Under the pieces are notes generated by a model, which was not told where the DNA came from, did no database searches, and saw only the letters and a program-made list of their open reading frames with translations. Source: Planctomycetia bacterium (GTDB lineage: Bacteria > Planctomycetota > Planctomycetia > Gemmatales > HRBIN36). From it: 64,000 nucleotides of DNA. Of this stretch, positions 26,558-34,682 are shown piece after piece (within the stretch, counting starts at the first letter, position 1; each line of letters starts with the position of its first letter). The stretch spans positions 40,042-104,041 of the forward strand of contig JAEUIE010000010.1 of assembly GCA_016795155.1 (NCBI GenBank), written 5' to 3'. Made by a program: the position numbers and the translations under genes.

Positions 26558-27892
26558 ATGTCTCTCTCGTCCCGCCGTTCGTTTCTGACTGCCTCGCTGG
26601 CTGGTGTTGCTGCCTCAGCTTGGGCACAAGGCCGCCGGGTGTATCCCGAAGATCCCCCTTTTCAGCCTGCTACGATCTTCCTCACCTGGCATCGCGACCC
26701 TACCACCACCATGGTGGTTCAGTGGATAGGCACCCAGGGGGAAACCAGCGATTATCGCATTTTCTACCGTCCGGTACTCACCCACGGCGCGGTGGCCCAG
26801 TGGACTTCTTCCGCAGGCACACCCGGCGGGTTTGGCAGCCTGATCAGTTCTCTGACCGATTGGCGAATTCAGATGCCAGTCAGCAAACCGTACCCGAAAA
26901 CTGATTTCAAAGTCTTTCGCGCGGAGCTGACTGGCTTGCACCCAGGCACCAATTACGAATTCCGGCTGGGCAAATCGTCGCCCATGTATCGCTTCCGCAC
27001 CATGCCACGCAAGGCAACCGATGGCTTCATGTTTGTTTCCGGTGGCGACTGTGGCGTCAATCAGCATGCCGTCGAAAACAACCAGCAGGCAGCCCGTCTT
27101 TCACCCCAGTTTGTCATCATTGGTGGCGATCTGGGGTACGACAATGGCCGATCGGTTGAAGTCAGCCTGGCGTTTATCCGTAACTACAGCAAACACATGA
27201 TTGATACAGAAGGCAGACTGATTCCCCTGGTGCCTTGCATCGGCAACCATGAGGTGGATGGCGGGTACGGCAAGCCACGCACCAAGGCTCCATTCTTCTT
27301 TGCCCTCTTCGATGGCCTGTTCCCCGAGACCAGTTACAACACACTCGACTTTGGTGATTACCTCAGCCTGGTTTTGCTCGATACCGGACACGTTTCCCCC
27401 ATCGGTGGTGAACAGGCAGATTGGCTGGAGAAAACACTCAAGGCACGCAAAGACCATCCCAACGTGCTGGCAGTCAATCATGTGCCGGCTTACCCCTCGT
27501 TCCGCAACCCCACGAGTACCGTGCCAGGCAAAGCAGGTACTGGTGAAGAGAACCGCAAGTACTGGGTGCCTCTTTTTGATAAGTACCGCGTGCCAGTGGT
27601 GCTGGAGCATCACGACCATACTTTCAAACGCACCAAACCTTTGCTCGATCATCGGGCTGATGACAATGGCGTACTCTACCTGGGCGATGGTTCCTGGGGC
27701 CGCTTGCGTGCCGCCAAGTCTCCTGATGAACTCAGCTACCTGGCGAAGTCGAGCAGTGATTTTCATCTATCCCTGCATCGCCTGCAGGGGGAGGAACGGT
27801 TCCACCTGGCGATGGATTCCCAGGGCCGAGTCATGGATGTTTGCCGAAGTGCTCAGCGAAAAACAGGGATTATCCGTACGACGGAAGGATGA
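26558..27892 (+). CDS. Tat-exported purple acid phosphatase-like metallophosphatase
   Basis: The 444-residue product starts at ATG 26558 with a twin-arginine signal (SRRSFLTASLAG, cleavage near SAWA-QG). A fibronectin-like N-terminal domain precedes the metallophosphatase domain. All five metal motifs are visible: SGGDCG, GGDLGYDNG, GNHEVDG, NHVPAYPS and HHDHTFKRTKP (where GHxHxYxR is usual). It is a likely periplasmic phosphomonoesterase with an Fe-Zn or Fe-Mn centre. The 290 bases upstream hold no gene. The longer frame to 26504 would bury the signal peptide. Confidence 0.9.
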   Translation: MSLSSRRSFLTASLAGVAASAWAQGRRVYPEDPPFQPATIFLTWHRDPTTTMVVQWIGTQGETSDYRIFYRPVLTHGAVAQWTSSAGTPGGFGSLISSLTDWRIQMPVSKPYPKTDFKVFRAELTGLHPGTNYEFRLGKSSPMYRFRTMPRKATDGFMFVSGGDCGVNQHAVENNQQAARLSPQFVIIGGDLGYDNGRSVEVSLAFIRNYSKHMIDTEGRLIPLVPCIGNHEVDGGYGKPRTKAPFFFALFDGLFPETSYNTLDFGDYLSLVLLDTGHVSPIGGEQADWLEKTLKARKDHPNVLAVNHVPAYPSFRNPTSTVPGKAGTGEENRKYWVPLFDKYRVPVVLEHHDHTFKRTKPLLDHRADDNGVLYLGDGSWGRLRAAKSPDELSYLAKSSSDFHLSLHRLQGEERFHLAMDSQGRVMDVCRSAQRKTGIIRTTEG

Positions 27893-27902
27893 GAAGCATA
27901 CT

Positions 27903-27998
27903 AGGTCTCCCCCTTCACAAGGGGGAACTGGAGGGGGTTAGATTTTCGTGACCTTGAACCCCACACGACCTCCCCTTGGTAAGGGAAGGAGAAAAATC
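27903..27998. repeat. Palindromic repeat pair CCCCCTT/AAGGGGG
   Basis: Two hairpins, CCCCCTTCACAAGGGGG and the looser CCTCCCCTTGGTAAGGGAAG, lie in inverted relation with GGAGGGGGTTAG and AACCCCACACGACC between them. It is a dispersed palindromic unit after the phosphatase gene. It could also end transcription, but no T-run follows. Confidence 0.6.
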
Positions 27999-28086
27999 AA
28001 AAATAAATTTTGCGGATGTTGTCGAAATCACTCCACCTCATTCGATGCGTTGGTAGAAACAGCAATTCCTTACCCGGAGCATACCC

Positions 28087-28518
28087 ATGCGAGTTATGGT
28101 GATAGTCAAAGCGACCCCCGAATCGGAAGCAGGCATCATGCCCGGCGAACAGCTACTTACCGATATGGGCAAGTTCAATGAAGAGCTTGTCAAAGCAGGC
28201 ATCATGTTGGCAGGTGATGGGCTGCATCCCACATCGAAAGCCAAGCGAGTGCATTTCAAGGGTAAAGATCGTACCGTCACCGATGGTCCTTTCGCTGAAA
28301 CCCGTGAACTCATTGCCGGCTACTGGATCTGGCAAGTCAAGTCGATGGAAGAGGCAGTGGAATGGGTGAAACGTTGCCCCAACCCCATGATGTCAGAATC
28401 GGACATCGATATTCGCCCGATCTTCGAGATGGAAGATTTTGCGGATGTGATGACACCGGAACTGATGGAAAAGGAACGTAAACTGGCAGCAGAAATCGAA
28501 GCTCGCCAGAAAAAGTAA
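28087..28518 (+). CDS. DGPF/YCII-domain protein
   Basis: A 143-residue protein of the YCII-related (DGPF) group: MRVMVIVKATPESEAGIMP, the DGPF motif in TVTDGPFAETREL, and GYWIWQVKSMEEAVEWVKRC. DGPF proteins are the conserved neighbours of ECF42 sigma factors, and one is encoded 84 bases downstream here. The fold resembles ferredoxin-like muconolactone isomerases. Biochemical activity is not established. It is probably both target and partner of that sigma factor. Confidence 0.9.
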   Translation: MRVMVIVKATPESEAGIMPGEQLLTDMGKFNEELVKAGIMLAGDGLHPTSKAKRVHFKGKDRTVTDGPFAETRELIAGYWIWQVKSMEEAVEWVKRCPNPMMSESDIDIRPIFEMEDFADVMTPELMEKERKLAAEIEARQKK

Positions 28519-28602
28519 GAGTGAATGAACCGGGCGGACCGATCTGCCTGTTCCTGAACTTGGCGACAAGTGGTTCCGACATGGCTACTCTAAACAGTAG
28601 TC

Positions 28603-29886
28603 ATGTTACCAACACCAACCCATCGCACGATTGATGCTCTCTGGCGAATGGAATCAGGTCGCATCATTGCCGGGGTCGCCCGGCTGGTGCGTGACGTTGG
28701 CCTCGCCGAAGAGCTTGCCCACGACGCCCTGGTAGCGGCACTGGAACAATGGCCAACACAAGGTGTGCCTGAACAGCCTGGCGCCTGGCTGATGACCACT
28801 GCAAGACGTCGTGCCATTGACTGGCTACGCCGCCGGAAATTGCAACAACGCAAACACGAAGAACTGAGCTATCACTGGGATGAAGCAGATGCTGATACAG
28901 AAAACATCTCAGATGAGACGATTGAAGACAGTTTGCTCAGGCTTATTTTCACCACTTGCCATCCGGCACTGCCAACCGATAGCCGGGTGGCATTAACGCT
29001 GAAACTGCTGGCAGGTTTGACCACTGGAGAAATTGCCCGGGCTTTTCTCAGCACCGAACCAACCATTGCTCAACGCATCGTTCGGGCCAAGCGGACCCTT
29101 GCTGATGAGAACATTCCCTTTGAAGTGCCTCAAGGCGAAGAGCAGCACGAACGGTTGGCTTCCGTGCTGGAAGTCATTTATCTGCTGTTCAATGAAGGCT
29201 ATGCAGCAACCACGGGAGACGATCTGATCCGTCCCGCGTTGTGCGAGGAAGCACAGAGACTGGGGCGCATCCTGGCGGAACTCATGCCCCGTGAAGCGGA
29301 AGTGCAAGGGCTGATCGCTCTTCTGGAACTGCAGGCATCGCGATTGAAGACACGCACCAATGCACAAGGCGAGCCGGTACTACTGATGGATCAGAACCGT
29401 GCCCGGTGGGATCAGTTGCTCATTCGTCGTGGCCTGGAGGCTTTGGCGAGAGGGAAAGCATTGCAGCAGTCGCCAGGTATCTATCTGCTGCAAGCCGAGA
29501 TCGCTGCCTGCCATGCCCGTGCCCGCACACCGGGGGAGACGGACTGGAAACAGATCGCAGCATATTACGACATATTGCTGGAAGTGTATCCATCGCCCAT
29601 CGTTGCCCTCAATCGAGCAGTGGCCATCGGTATGGCATACGGCCCGCAGGTGGCGTTGCCTCTGGTAGAGGAGTTAGAGAAAGAACCGTTGCTGGCTGGT
29701 TTTCATTTAGTGGCCAGCGTCCGAGGCGACCTGCTCGAAAAGCTGCATCGCTTTCCGGAAGCGTCGCTAGCCTATGAGCAGGCGGCCAGCCAGACCCGCA
29801 ATGAAAAAGAGAGGCAACAACTCCTGCAACGAGCCAAAACCTGTACAAACCGTTTTAATGCTAGTACCGATCAGAAAATATCCTAA
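28603..29886 (+). CDS. ECF42-type RNA polymerase sigma factor with C-terminal TPR-like domain
   Basis: A 427-residue ECF sigma factor. Regions 2 and 4 lie in the first 180 residues (GLAEELAHDALVAALEQW, WLMTTARRRAIDWLRR; then LTTGEIARAFLSTEPTIAQR). They are followed by the long helical C-terminal extension (DUF6596/TPR: IYLLFNEGYAATTGDD, LNRAVAIGMAYGPQVAL). This extension replaces an anti-sigma factor in the ECF42 group. The DGPF gene just upstream is the diagnostic partner. The family promoter motif was not searched for. No anti-sigma gene is adjacent. Confidence 0.92.
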   Translation: MLPTPTHRTIDALWRMESGRIIAGVARLVRDVGLAEELAHDALVAALEQWPTQGVPEQPGAWLMTTARRRAIDWLRRRKLQQRKHEELSYHWDEADADTENISDETIEDSLLRLIFTTCHPALPTDSRVALTLKLLAGLTTGEIARAFLSTEPTIAQRIVRAKRTLADENIPFEVPQGEEQHERLASVLEVIYLLFNEGYAATTGDDLIRPALCEEAQRLGRILAELMPREAEVQGLIALLELQASRLKTRTNAQGEPVLLMDQNRARWDQLLIRRGLEALARGKALQQSPGIYLLQAEIAACHARARTPGETDWKQIAAYYDILLEVYPSPIVALNRAVAIGMAYGPQVALPLVEELEKEPLLAGFHLVASVRGDLLEKLHRFPEASLAYEQAASQTRNEKERQQLLQRAKTCTNRFNASTDQKIS

Positions 29887-29949
29887 AATGATTGACAGAA
29901 CGTCATCATCGCCTACAATTGAAATTATTAACTTTATTTCAATCGTCAT

Positions 29950-30546
29950 ATGAACCACGACGTTGACCTCTACTGGATCAAAGAACCGGCACAGATCAAG
30001 GCGCTGACGTCGCCCATGCGCCAGGAAATTGTCGACGCTGTAGCAGCCCTCGGGCCTTGTTCCATGACCGAACTGGCTGAACATCTCGGCCGGGCAGCTG
30101 ATTCCCTCTACTTCCATGTCCGCAAGCTCGTCAAAGTCAAGCTGCTTCGTGAAGTGGAAAAGCGGAAAGAAGGCCGACACGTCTGGGCCATCTATGCCTT
30201 GCCAGCCAGGCAGGTGCGTATGGTCTATTCGCCAGCCATGCTCAAAACCATTCGCAAAGTGGTGGCAGGTGCCATGCGGCTGAGCCTGCGCGAATTCAAC
30301 CAGGCCCTGCTGCAGAAAAACGGCTCCTTCACCGGGCCTCATCGCAATCTCTGGGGAGGCCGCATGAAAGGCTGGCTCACCCCGGAAGACCTCGTGGAGG
30401 TCAACCAGATCATCGAGAGGCTGCTCTTCCTTATGCAGAAACAAGGCCCCGGGCCAGGCCGTACCATCCATTCGCTCGGCTGGGTGCTTTCCCCGGCACG
30501 CGTTCGCCAGCGCAATTCTCGCTCTTCCTCTGCCAACGGAGTGTAA
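29950..30546 (+). CDS. ArsR-like winged-helix regulator
   Basis: A 198-residue protein with an N-terminal winged helix (about 12-75: SPMRQEIVDAVAALGPCSMT, then ELAEHLGRAADSLYFHVRKL). A helical C-terminal part and a basic Ser/Arg tail follow. No metal-binding CxC is present, so it is a HTH_20-type rather than a metal-sensing ArsR. Its stop is separated by one base from the ATG of the aspartic protease gene, so the two are translationally coupled and the regulator probably controls the operon. Confidence 0.8.
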   Translation: MNHDVDLYWIKEPAQIKALTSPMRQEIVDAVAALGPCSMTELAEHLGRAADSLYFHVRKLVKVKLLREVEKRKEGRHVWAIYALPARQVRMVYSPAMLKTIRKVVAGAMRLSLREFNQALLQKNGSFTGPHRNLWGGRMKGWLTPEDLVEVNQIIERLLFLMQKQGPGPGRTIHSLGWVLSPARVRQRNSRSSSANGV

Positions 30547-30547
30547 C

Positions 30548-32092
30548 ATGCTCACGTTTATCACCCTTTGCCTGCTGACCAGCCAGTCATCTGCTGCCAC
30601 CATCACTGCAGACGAGATCATGCACCAGGTTCGAAAAGCTACAGGCTTCTCGGTGAACAAGTTGCCTGCCACCGGTCTGCAGCTTCTGGGCAAGGGCACC
30701 TATGCCGGCATGCCTGCCAAACATGAAGTGCTGTTCAACCGTGATGGGCACTTCATGCAGAGCGTCACTTCCAAAATCAACACGGGCATGGGTTACGATG
30801 GCAGCCAAGCCTGGGTGCGCGACCTGGCAGGGGAGCAACGCATTCAGGAACTGACCGACCGGCGCAATACGCTCTTCAATGGCCTGCTCATGACGAACCT
30901 CTGGATCGATGCAGTTTCCGGCATGCAGTACACCCTGCCTGCTGATTCGCTCAAAGAAGGCGTGTACTCCCTTTCATTCATACACCAGCCAACCGAGATG
31001 AAGGGAACCGTGCGCATTGATGCGAAAACCTGGTTGCCTGTCGATTGCACGGTCACGGTCGAAGGCCGCAAGATGACTACCAAATGGAGCGGCAGTGTCG
31101 AATTTCAGGGCATGAAATTCCCACAGCAGATACAGGCATTTTCTTCCAATGAAGGTGTTGAAGCGTTAACGATAGAAACCATCCAGGCTGCACCCACTTT
31201 CGTTCGTAACCCCTATGCTGCACTGGATGTGGTGCCCAGCGATACGGTTTTCGATAACACCGTTCCTGCGGAACTTGAAGTCAAACGAGCCAAGACGGGA
31301 CACCTGCTGGTGAAGCCCAAGGTCAACGGCAAGCACGTAGGCTGGTTCATTTTCGACAGCGGAGCAGGGGCCAATGTGCTGGCCAACAGTGTCATTAAGG
31401 AACTGCAACTGGAACAATTCGGTGAACTGCCTGCGGTGGGTATTGGCGGAACGGTCAAAACACATTTCAGCAGGCCGGACTCATTGACCATTGGCCGTGC
31501 AACTCTCAAGCAGCCTCTGGTCATCGGCCTTGACATGGCTTTTCTGGATATTCCCATGGGGGAGTACATTTCAGGTATCGTTGGGTACGGCACCTTTCAC
31601 CGTTGCGTGGTCGAAATGGATATGGACAAGAACATCATTGCCCTGTTTGATCCCAAAGATTACGACCAGAGCCGCGTGAATAACCGCTGGCAGAAACTTT
31701 ACCAGACCGCACGGGTTTCCTGCGTGGAAGCCGAGTTCGAAGGGCATAAAGGCATCTTTAAGCTCGATACCGGAGCTGCAGGTAGCACCGTGGCTCTGCA
31801 TGCTCCCATCGTCGAGAAACTGAAATTGCTGGAAAACCGTGAAACGAGTGACTCATATGCAGGCGGCGTTGGTGGCATGGTGAAAGCGAAAAAAGGGAAG
31901 CTCAAATACTTCCAGATCGCTGATGAAAAGTTTGAAAATGTGGAAGTGACCTTTGCCACCGCCAGCAAAGGGGCGTTCAACTCTGCCGACACCATGGGCA
32001 ACATTGGTGGCGAGCTGGTGAAGCCGTTCAAGCTGGTATTCGATTATCAGAACAAGCGGATTGCGTTTGTCAGACGTGCGGGTTCAGAATAA
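30548..32092 (+). CDS. Secreted protein with two retropepsin-like aspartic protease sites
   Basis: A 514-residue protein with a short signal peptide (about 1-16, SQSSAA). An N-terminal beta-rich domain is followed by two tandem retropepsin-like units, with catalytic motifs FDSGAGANV (D270) and LDTGAAGST (D407). Each is followed by a flap and a hydrophobic-hydrophobic-Gly strand (IVGYGTF; NIGGELV). Two units in one chain would let the active site form within the monomer, as in pepsins. It is coupled to the upstream winged-helix regulator. Substrate unknown; likely periplasmic. Confidence 0.8.
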   Translation: MLTFITLCLLTSQSSAATITADEIMHQVRKATGFSVNKLPATGLQLLGKGTYAGMPAKHEVLFNRDGHFMQSVTSKINTGMGYDGSQAWVRDLAGEQRIQELTDRRNTLFNGLLMTNLWIDAVSGMQYTLPADSLKEGVYSLSFIHQPTEMKGTVRIDAKTWLPVDCTVTVEGRKMTTKWSGSVEFQGMKFPQQIQAFSSNEGVEALTIETIQAAPTFVRNPYAALDVVPSDTVFDNTVPAELEVKRAKTGHLLVKPKVNGKHVGWFIFDSGAGANVLANSVIKELQLEQFGELPAVGIGGTVKTHFSRPDSLTIGRATLKQPLVIGLDMAFLDIPMGEYISGIVGYGTFHRCVVEMDMDKNIIALFDPKDYDQSRVNNRWQKLYQTARVSCVEAEFEGHKGIFKLDTGAAGSTVALHAPIVEKLKLLENRETSDSYAGGVGGMVKAKKGKLKYFQIADEKFENVEVTFATASKGAFNSADTMGNIGGELVKPFKLVFDYQNKRIAFVRRAGSE

Positions 32093-32097
32093 TGGAA

Positions 32098-32202
32098 GCC
32101 GTGGGACACGTTTTCAACGTGTCATCGGAAACAGTACGCAGAGATCACGCTCGACGTTGTCACGATACAATCGTGACCCACAAAACTGTGGGACACACGT
32201 TT
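32098..32202. repeat. Palindromic repeat cluster (GTGGGACACG type)
   Basis: It contains hairpins GACACGTTTTCAACGTGTC and TCACGATACAATCGTGA, plus the phrase TGTGGGACAC twice. A related block in the opposite orientation lies at 38236-38360. It fills the convergent gap between the protease and C45 genes, where it may also terminate both. Confidence 0.65.
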
Positions 32203-32223
32203 CCAACCAGCAATTCACACAGG

Positions 32224-33399
32224 TTAGCGCAGCCACTTTCCCAATTCCAGCACCCGGTATTCCTGGCTTGTTGAAGGCTCCTTGCCGGTGCCTGATGCCA
32301 GGTGTACTCGCAAGGCTGCTGGCTCAAAGATCATGCTCTGCAGCGTCATATCTTTTTGATTCACCTTGTGCAGGTAAGTCTTCAGTTCACCAACACCGAT
32401 AGAGTGCTGCCCGGCACAAGATGCATCGAGACTTGCCAGGCGGTCGATGGTGGTGAACATATTCTTCGGCTTCTCCAGTTTCAGATCGCTCGAAATGAAG
32501 TGATTGGTACAGCGGCAGGTGCCATGCTCTGCAGTTCGTTTGATGACGTGAGTAGGCGTGTATTCGAGAATGGCTCCGCCATTCTTGTCGCAGACTGCCA
32601 GGTGTTGCGAGGTGGTGCGTTTCAGCTTCGAGAGCATCTGGTATGCTTCCTCCACGGTACTGCATTCTTCCAGAATCCTGCGATAGTTGAGCAGAAACGG
32701 TACCCCTTCGGGGTCGAAGGCCGGGCCTTTTTCTTTCGGTGAGCCGGTGGTTTCCAGCGATGCAATGGCTAGGCCATCGGCATTGATGCCACTGATGACC
32801 CCCAGCGTGCCAGGGTAGCCGATGGAAGCAATCGATTTTTTGCCAGGCTGATGCACAATGGTCACCAGGGTATATTGCTGCAGATAGCCCAGCCCCATGT
32901 AATCCATGTTGCGGGCGAAGATGGTTTGCCCGGTGCTGCTGCGTTCCTTCTCCACGATGACTGCAGAACAGCCAAACAGCGACATCAGCAGGTGTTTCTG
33001 GTCGAATACGGTGTTGCCAAAGATAAAAGTATTGCGGTCGATGCTACTGTGTTTCAGCAGAGATTCCGCTTCGGCCCGGTAGTCAGCGGGGAAGTTGTCG
33101 TAGAGCTTAAGACTGGTTTTCATCAGGCTGGGCATCAGCAATTTGGTACCCGTCGGTGTGGCAAGTTTGTTGAGTAGTTCTTCGGGAAACTTGAGAAGCC
33201 TGGCCGATGGGCCAGCCATCAGCTTGGCAGCTTGTTCGCCTAGTTGCTCTGGAGTGCCGGAAAGCGTCAGTACCGGTATACCGTTGTGATATTTCAGACT
33301 GCCCGCCTGATAGGTGGCTTCCGGGAAGCGGAACGTATCCTGAGCGTGCAGACTTGAGAGCAGACACAACGAGCATAGTATCGTAAAGCGAGACAGCAT
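32224..33399 (-). CDS. Secreted C45-type Ntn-hydrolase (penicillin acyltransferase-like)
   Basis: The 391-residue protein starts at ATG 33399 with GGAG upstream; the frame is open to a TTG at 33411. A signal peptide ends near SSLHA-QD. The nucleophile region is FGCSAVIVEKE, with C144 as the expected autocatalytic cysteine. It is followed by TGQTIFARNMDYMGLGY, matching the peptidase C45/acyl-CoA:6-APA acyltransferase group. LGVISGINADGLAIA, FLLNYRRILEECSTVEEA and RCTNHF complete the family pattern. It probably hydrolyses or transfers acyl groups outside the cytoplasm; the substrate cannot be read. Confidence 0.87.
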   Translation of the reverse strand: MLSRFTILCSLCLLSSLHAQDTFRFPEATYQAGSLKYHNGIPVLTLSGTPEQLGEQAAKLMAGPSARLLKFPEELLNKLATPTGTKLLMPSLMKTSLKLYDNFPADYRAEAESLLKHSSIDRNTFIFGNTVFDQKHLLMSLFGCSAVIVEKERSSTGQTIFARNMDYMGLGYLQQYTLVTIVHQPGKKSIASIGYPGTLGVISGINADGLAIASLETTGSPKEKGPAFDPEGVPFLLNYRRILEECSTVEEAYQMLSKLKRTTSQHLAVCDKNGGAILEYTPTHVIKRTAEHGTCRCTNHFISSDLKLEKPKNMFTTIDRLASLDASCAGQHSIGVGELKTYLHKVNQKDMTLQSMIFEPAALRVHLASGTGKEPSTSQEYRVLELGKWLR

Positions 33400-33465
33400 G
33401 GAGGACTCCAAGGAGATGCCAACAGCATAGCATGAAGCAGTGCAAGTACAACAGGGTGGTGAAAT

Positions 33466-33491
33466 GAAAAAGCCCTGGATTCTCCAGGGCT
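33466..33491 (-). terminator. Intrinsic terminator of the gene at 33518-34195
   Basis: On the minus strand the stem AGCCCTGGA/TCCAGGGCT with a 3-base loop is followed by TTTTTC. It begins 27 bases after the stop codon at 33518. Confidence 0.8.
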
Positions 33492-33517
33492 ACGATAGAT
33501 AACTTGTTCGAAGATTG

Positions 33518-34195
33518 TTACCACGAAGGGCTTTCTACTTCGTCTTCCACACCTACCATCTGTCTGAGTTCATTCATCTGCTCATAGAACTCATCGCTGG
33601 TGCTGTGGATGTGTTCATCTTCGGTGATGATGATCAGATCGTCATTACGCTGAACGCCATGCCGTTGCAGAATGGTTTCAAAAGATTTCAGTTGCGGACC
33701 ATAGAGATAGAGGAGCTTGTGCTCATCAAAATGGACTTCATAATCCCGGTCAGCATTGAGAACTGCCATGCCGGTGCATCCATCGTTCAGCAGCAGGTTC
33801 TCGTAATCGCAGAGAATGCTGGTGAGTACAGGCAGGTCGATATCGGTGCGTTCCCAGGTGGCTGCAATCGGTGGACCGTCTGCTACCTGCTCGAGTTCAT
33901 GGCTTGATTCCAGGATGAAATCAACCACTTCTCCCAGCGGAGTGAACAGTTCGAAAAGTAAGGGGAACAGCTTATCTGCAGATACTGCCGCGGTGAGAAC
34001 CGGCATGCGCAGACCCAGTTCGGGGTCTTTGTAGATTTCGATGCGGTACCCTTCGCGGAAGGGAAACAGGGGTTTTCGAGCTGGGCGAATGGCTTGAGTC
34101 AGCGTTAAGCGCTGGCCACGCGCAGACGGTTGTCCCTGTGGAAAGGCGACATCCTGCGCCGAGAGTTTCCTCCCTGCCGAGCGCTTCTGATTCAC
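33518..34195 (-). CDS. Conserved hypothetical protein (225 aa)
   Basis: I do not recognise a family. The start is GTG 34195 with GAGGA 7 bases upstream. A basic N terminus is followed by an alpha/beta region (GYRIEIYKDPELGLRMPVLT, VLTSILCDYENLLLNDGCTG, VHFDEHKLLYLYGPQLKSFE) and an acidic, His-rich tail (ITEDEHIHSTSDEF). It looks soluble and cytoplasmic. The acidic C terminus and lack of catalytic motifs suggest a structural or regulatory protein. It has its own terminator. Confidence 0.65.
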   Translation of the reverse strand: MNQKRSAGRKLSAQDVAFPQGQPSARGQRLTLTQAIRPARKPLFPFREGYRIEIYKDPELGLRMPVLTAAVSADKLFPLLFELFTPLGEVVDFILESSHELEQVADGPPIAATWERTDIDLPVLTSILCDYENLLLNDGCTGMAVLNADRDYEVHFDEHKLLYLYGPQLKSFETILQRHGVQRNDDLIIITEDEHIHSTSDEFYEQMNELRQMVGVEDEVESPSW

Positions 34196-34682
34196 GGCAT
34201 ATTCCTCGTCGGGAAGCCATGCCAGCGGCAGTGAGACCGTCTCACCTGCCGATCAATCGAAGTTTTTCAGGCAACCTGAAAAGCTCCTAAAGTATACGCT
34301 GTAACCACAAATAAAGCCAATCACCGGCCCGCAAATCTTAACTCATCGCCACCATCGGAGTGCCTGTTGTGTGGGATGTGAGGGGGAAGGGTACGTAGCA
34401 GCAAGGAGTTAGTAGATAGTAGACAGAAACGAATTGTCGCGGAGGCTCTCCATGGCAGCCCGCAGCGCAAGCAAGGGGCGATGTGCAATGATTCTCAGTT
34501 ATTGCAGGTTTCCCCTCGCTCGCGCGTCGGGCTGCCATACACCGCACATCCGGCACTCTTGGCGTACCCGGTGTAGTTCGACCACCTGACCAGGCTTTAC
34601 CAGAACATCGGGCTGTTATTGTCTGTCTGTTTTCCCTTATCATAATCAGGGTGTGTCTGGTTGCTTACCAGGAGGGTGTGTG
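34196..34682. other. Intergenic region with a long imperfect hairpin (34452-34538)
   Basis: Arms ATGGCAGCCCG (about 34452-34462) and CGGGCTGCCAT (34528-34538) close an imperfect hairpin whose arms continue with GCAAGGGG and CCCCTCGC. No protein frame in these 487 bases is convincing. The AGGAGG for the downstream transglutaminase lies at its right end. Confidence 0.5.

Noticed and set aside
34338..34643. Minus-strand frame of 101 codons in the gap before the transglutaminase gene
   Set aside because: It runs through an imperfect hairpin repeat, has no ribosome site and no recognisable content.
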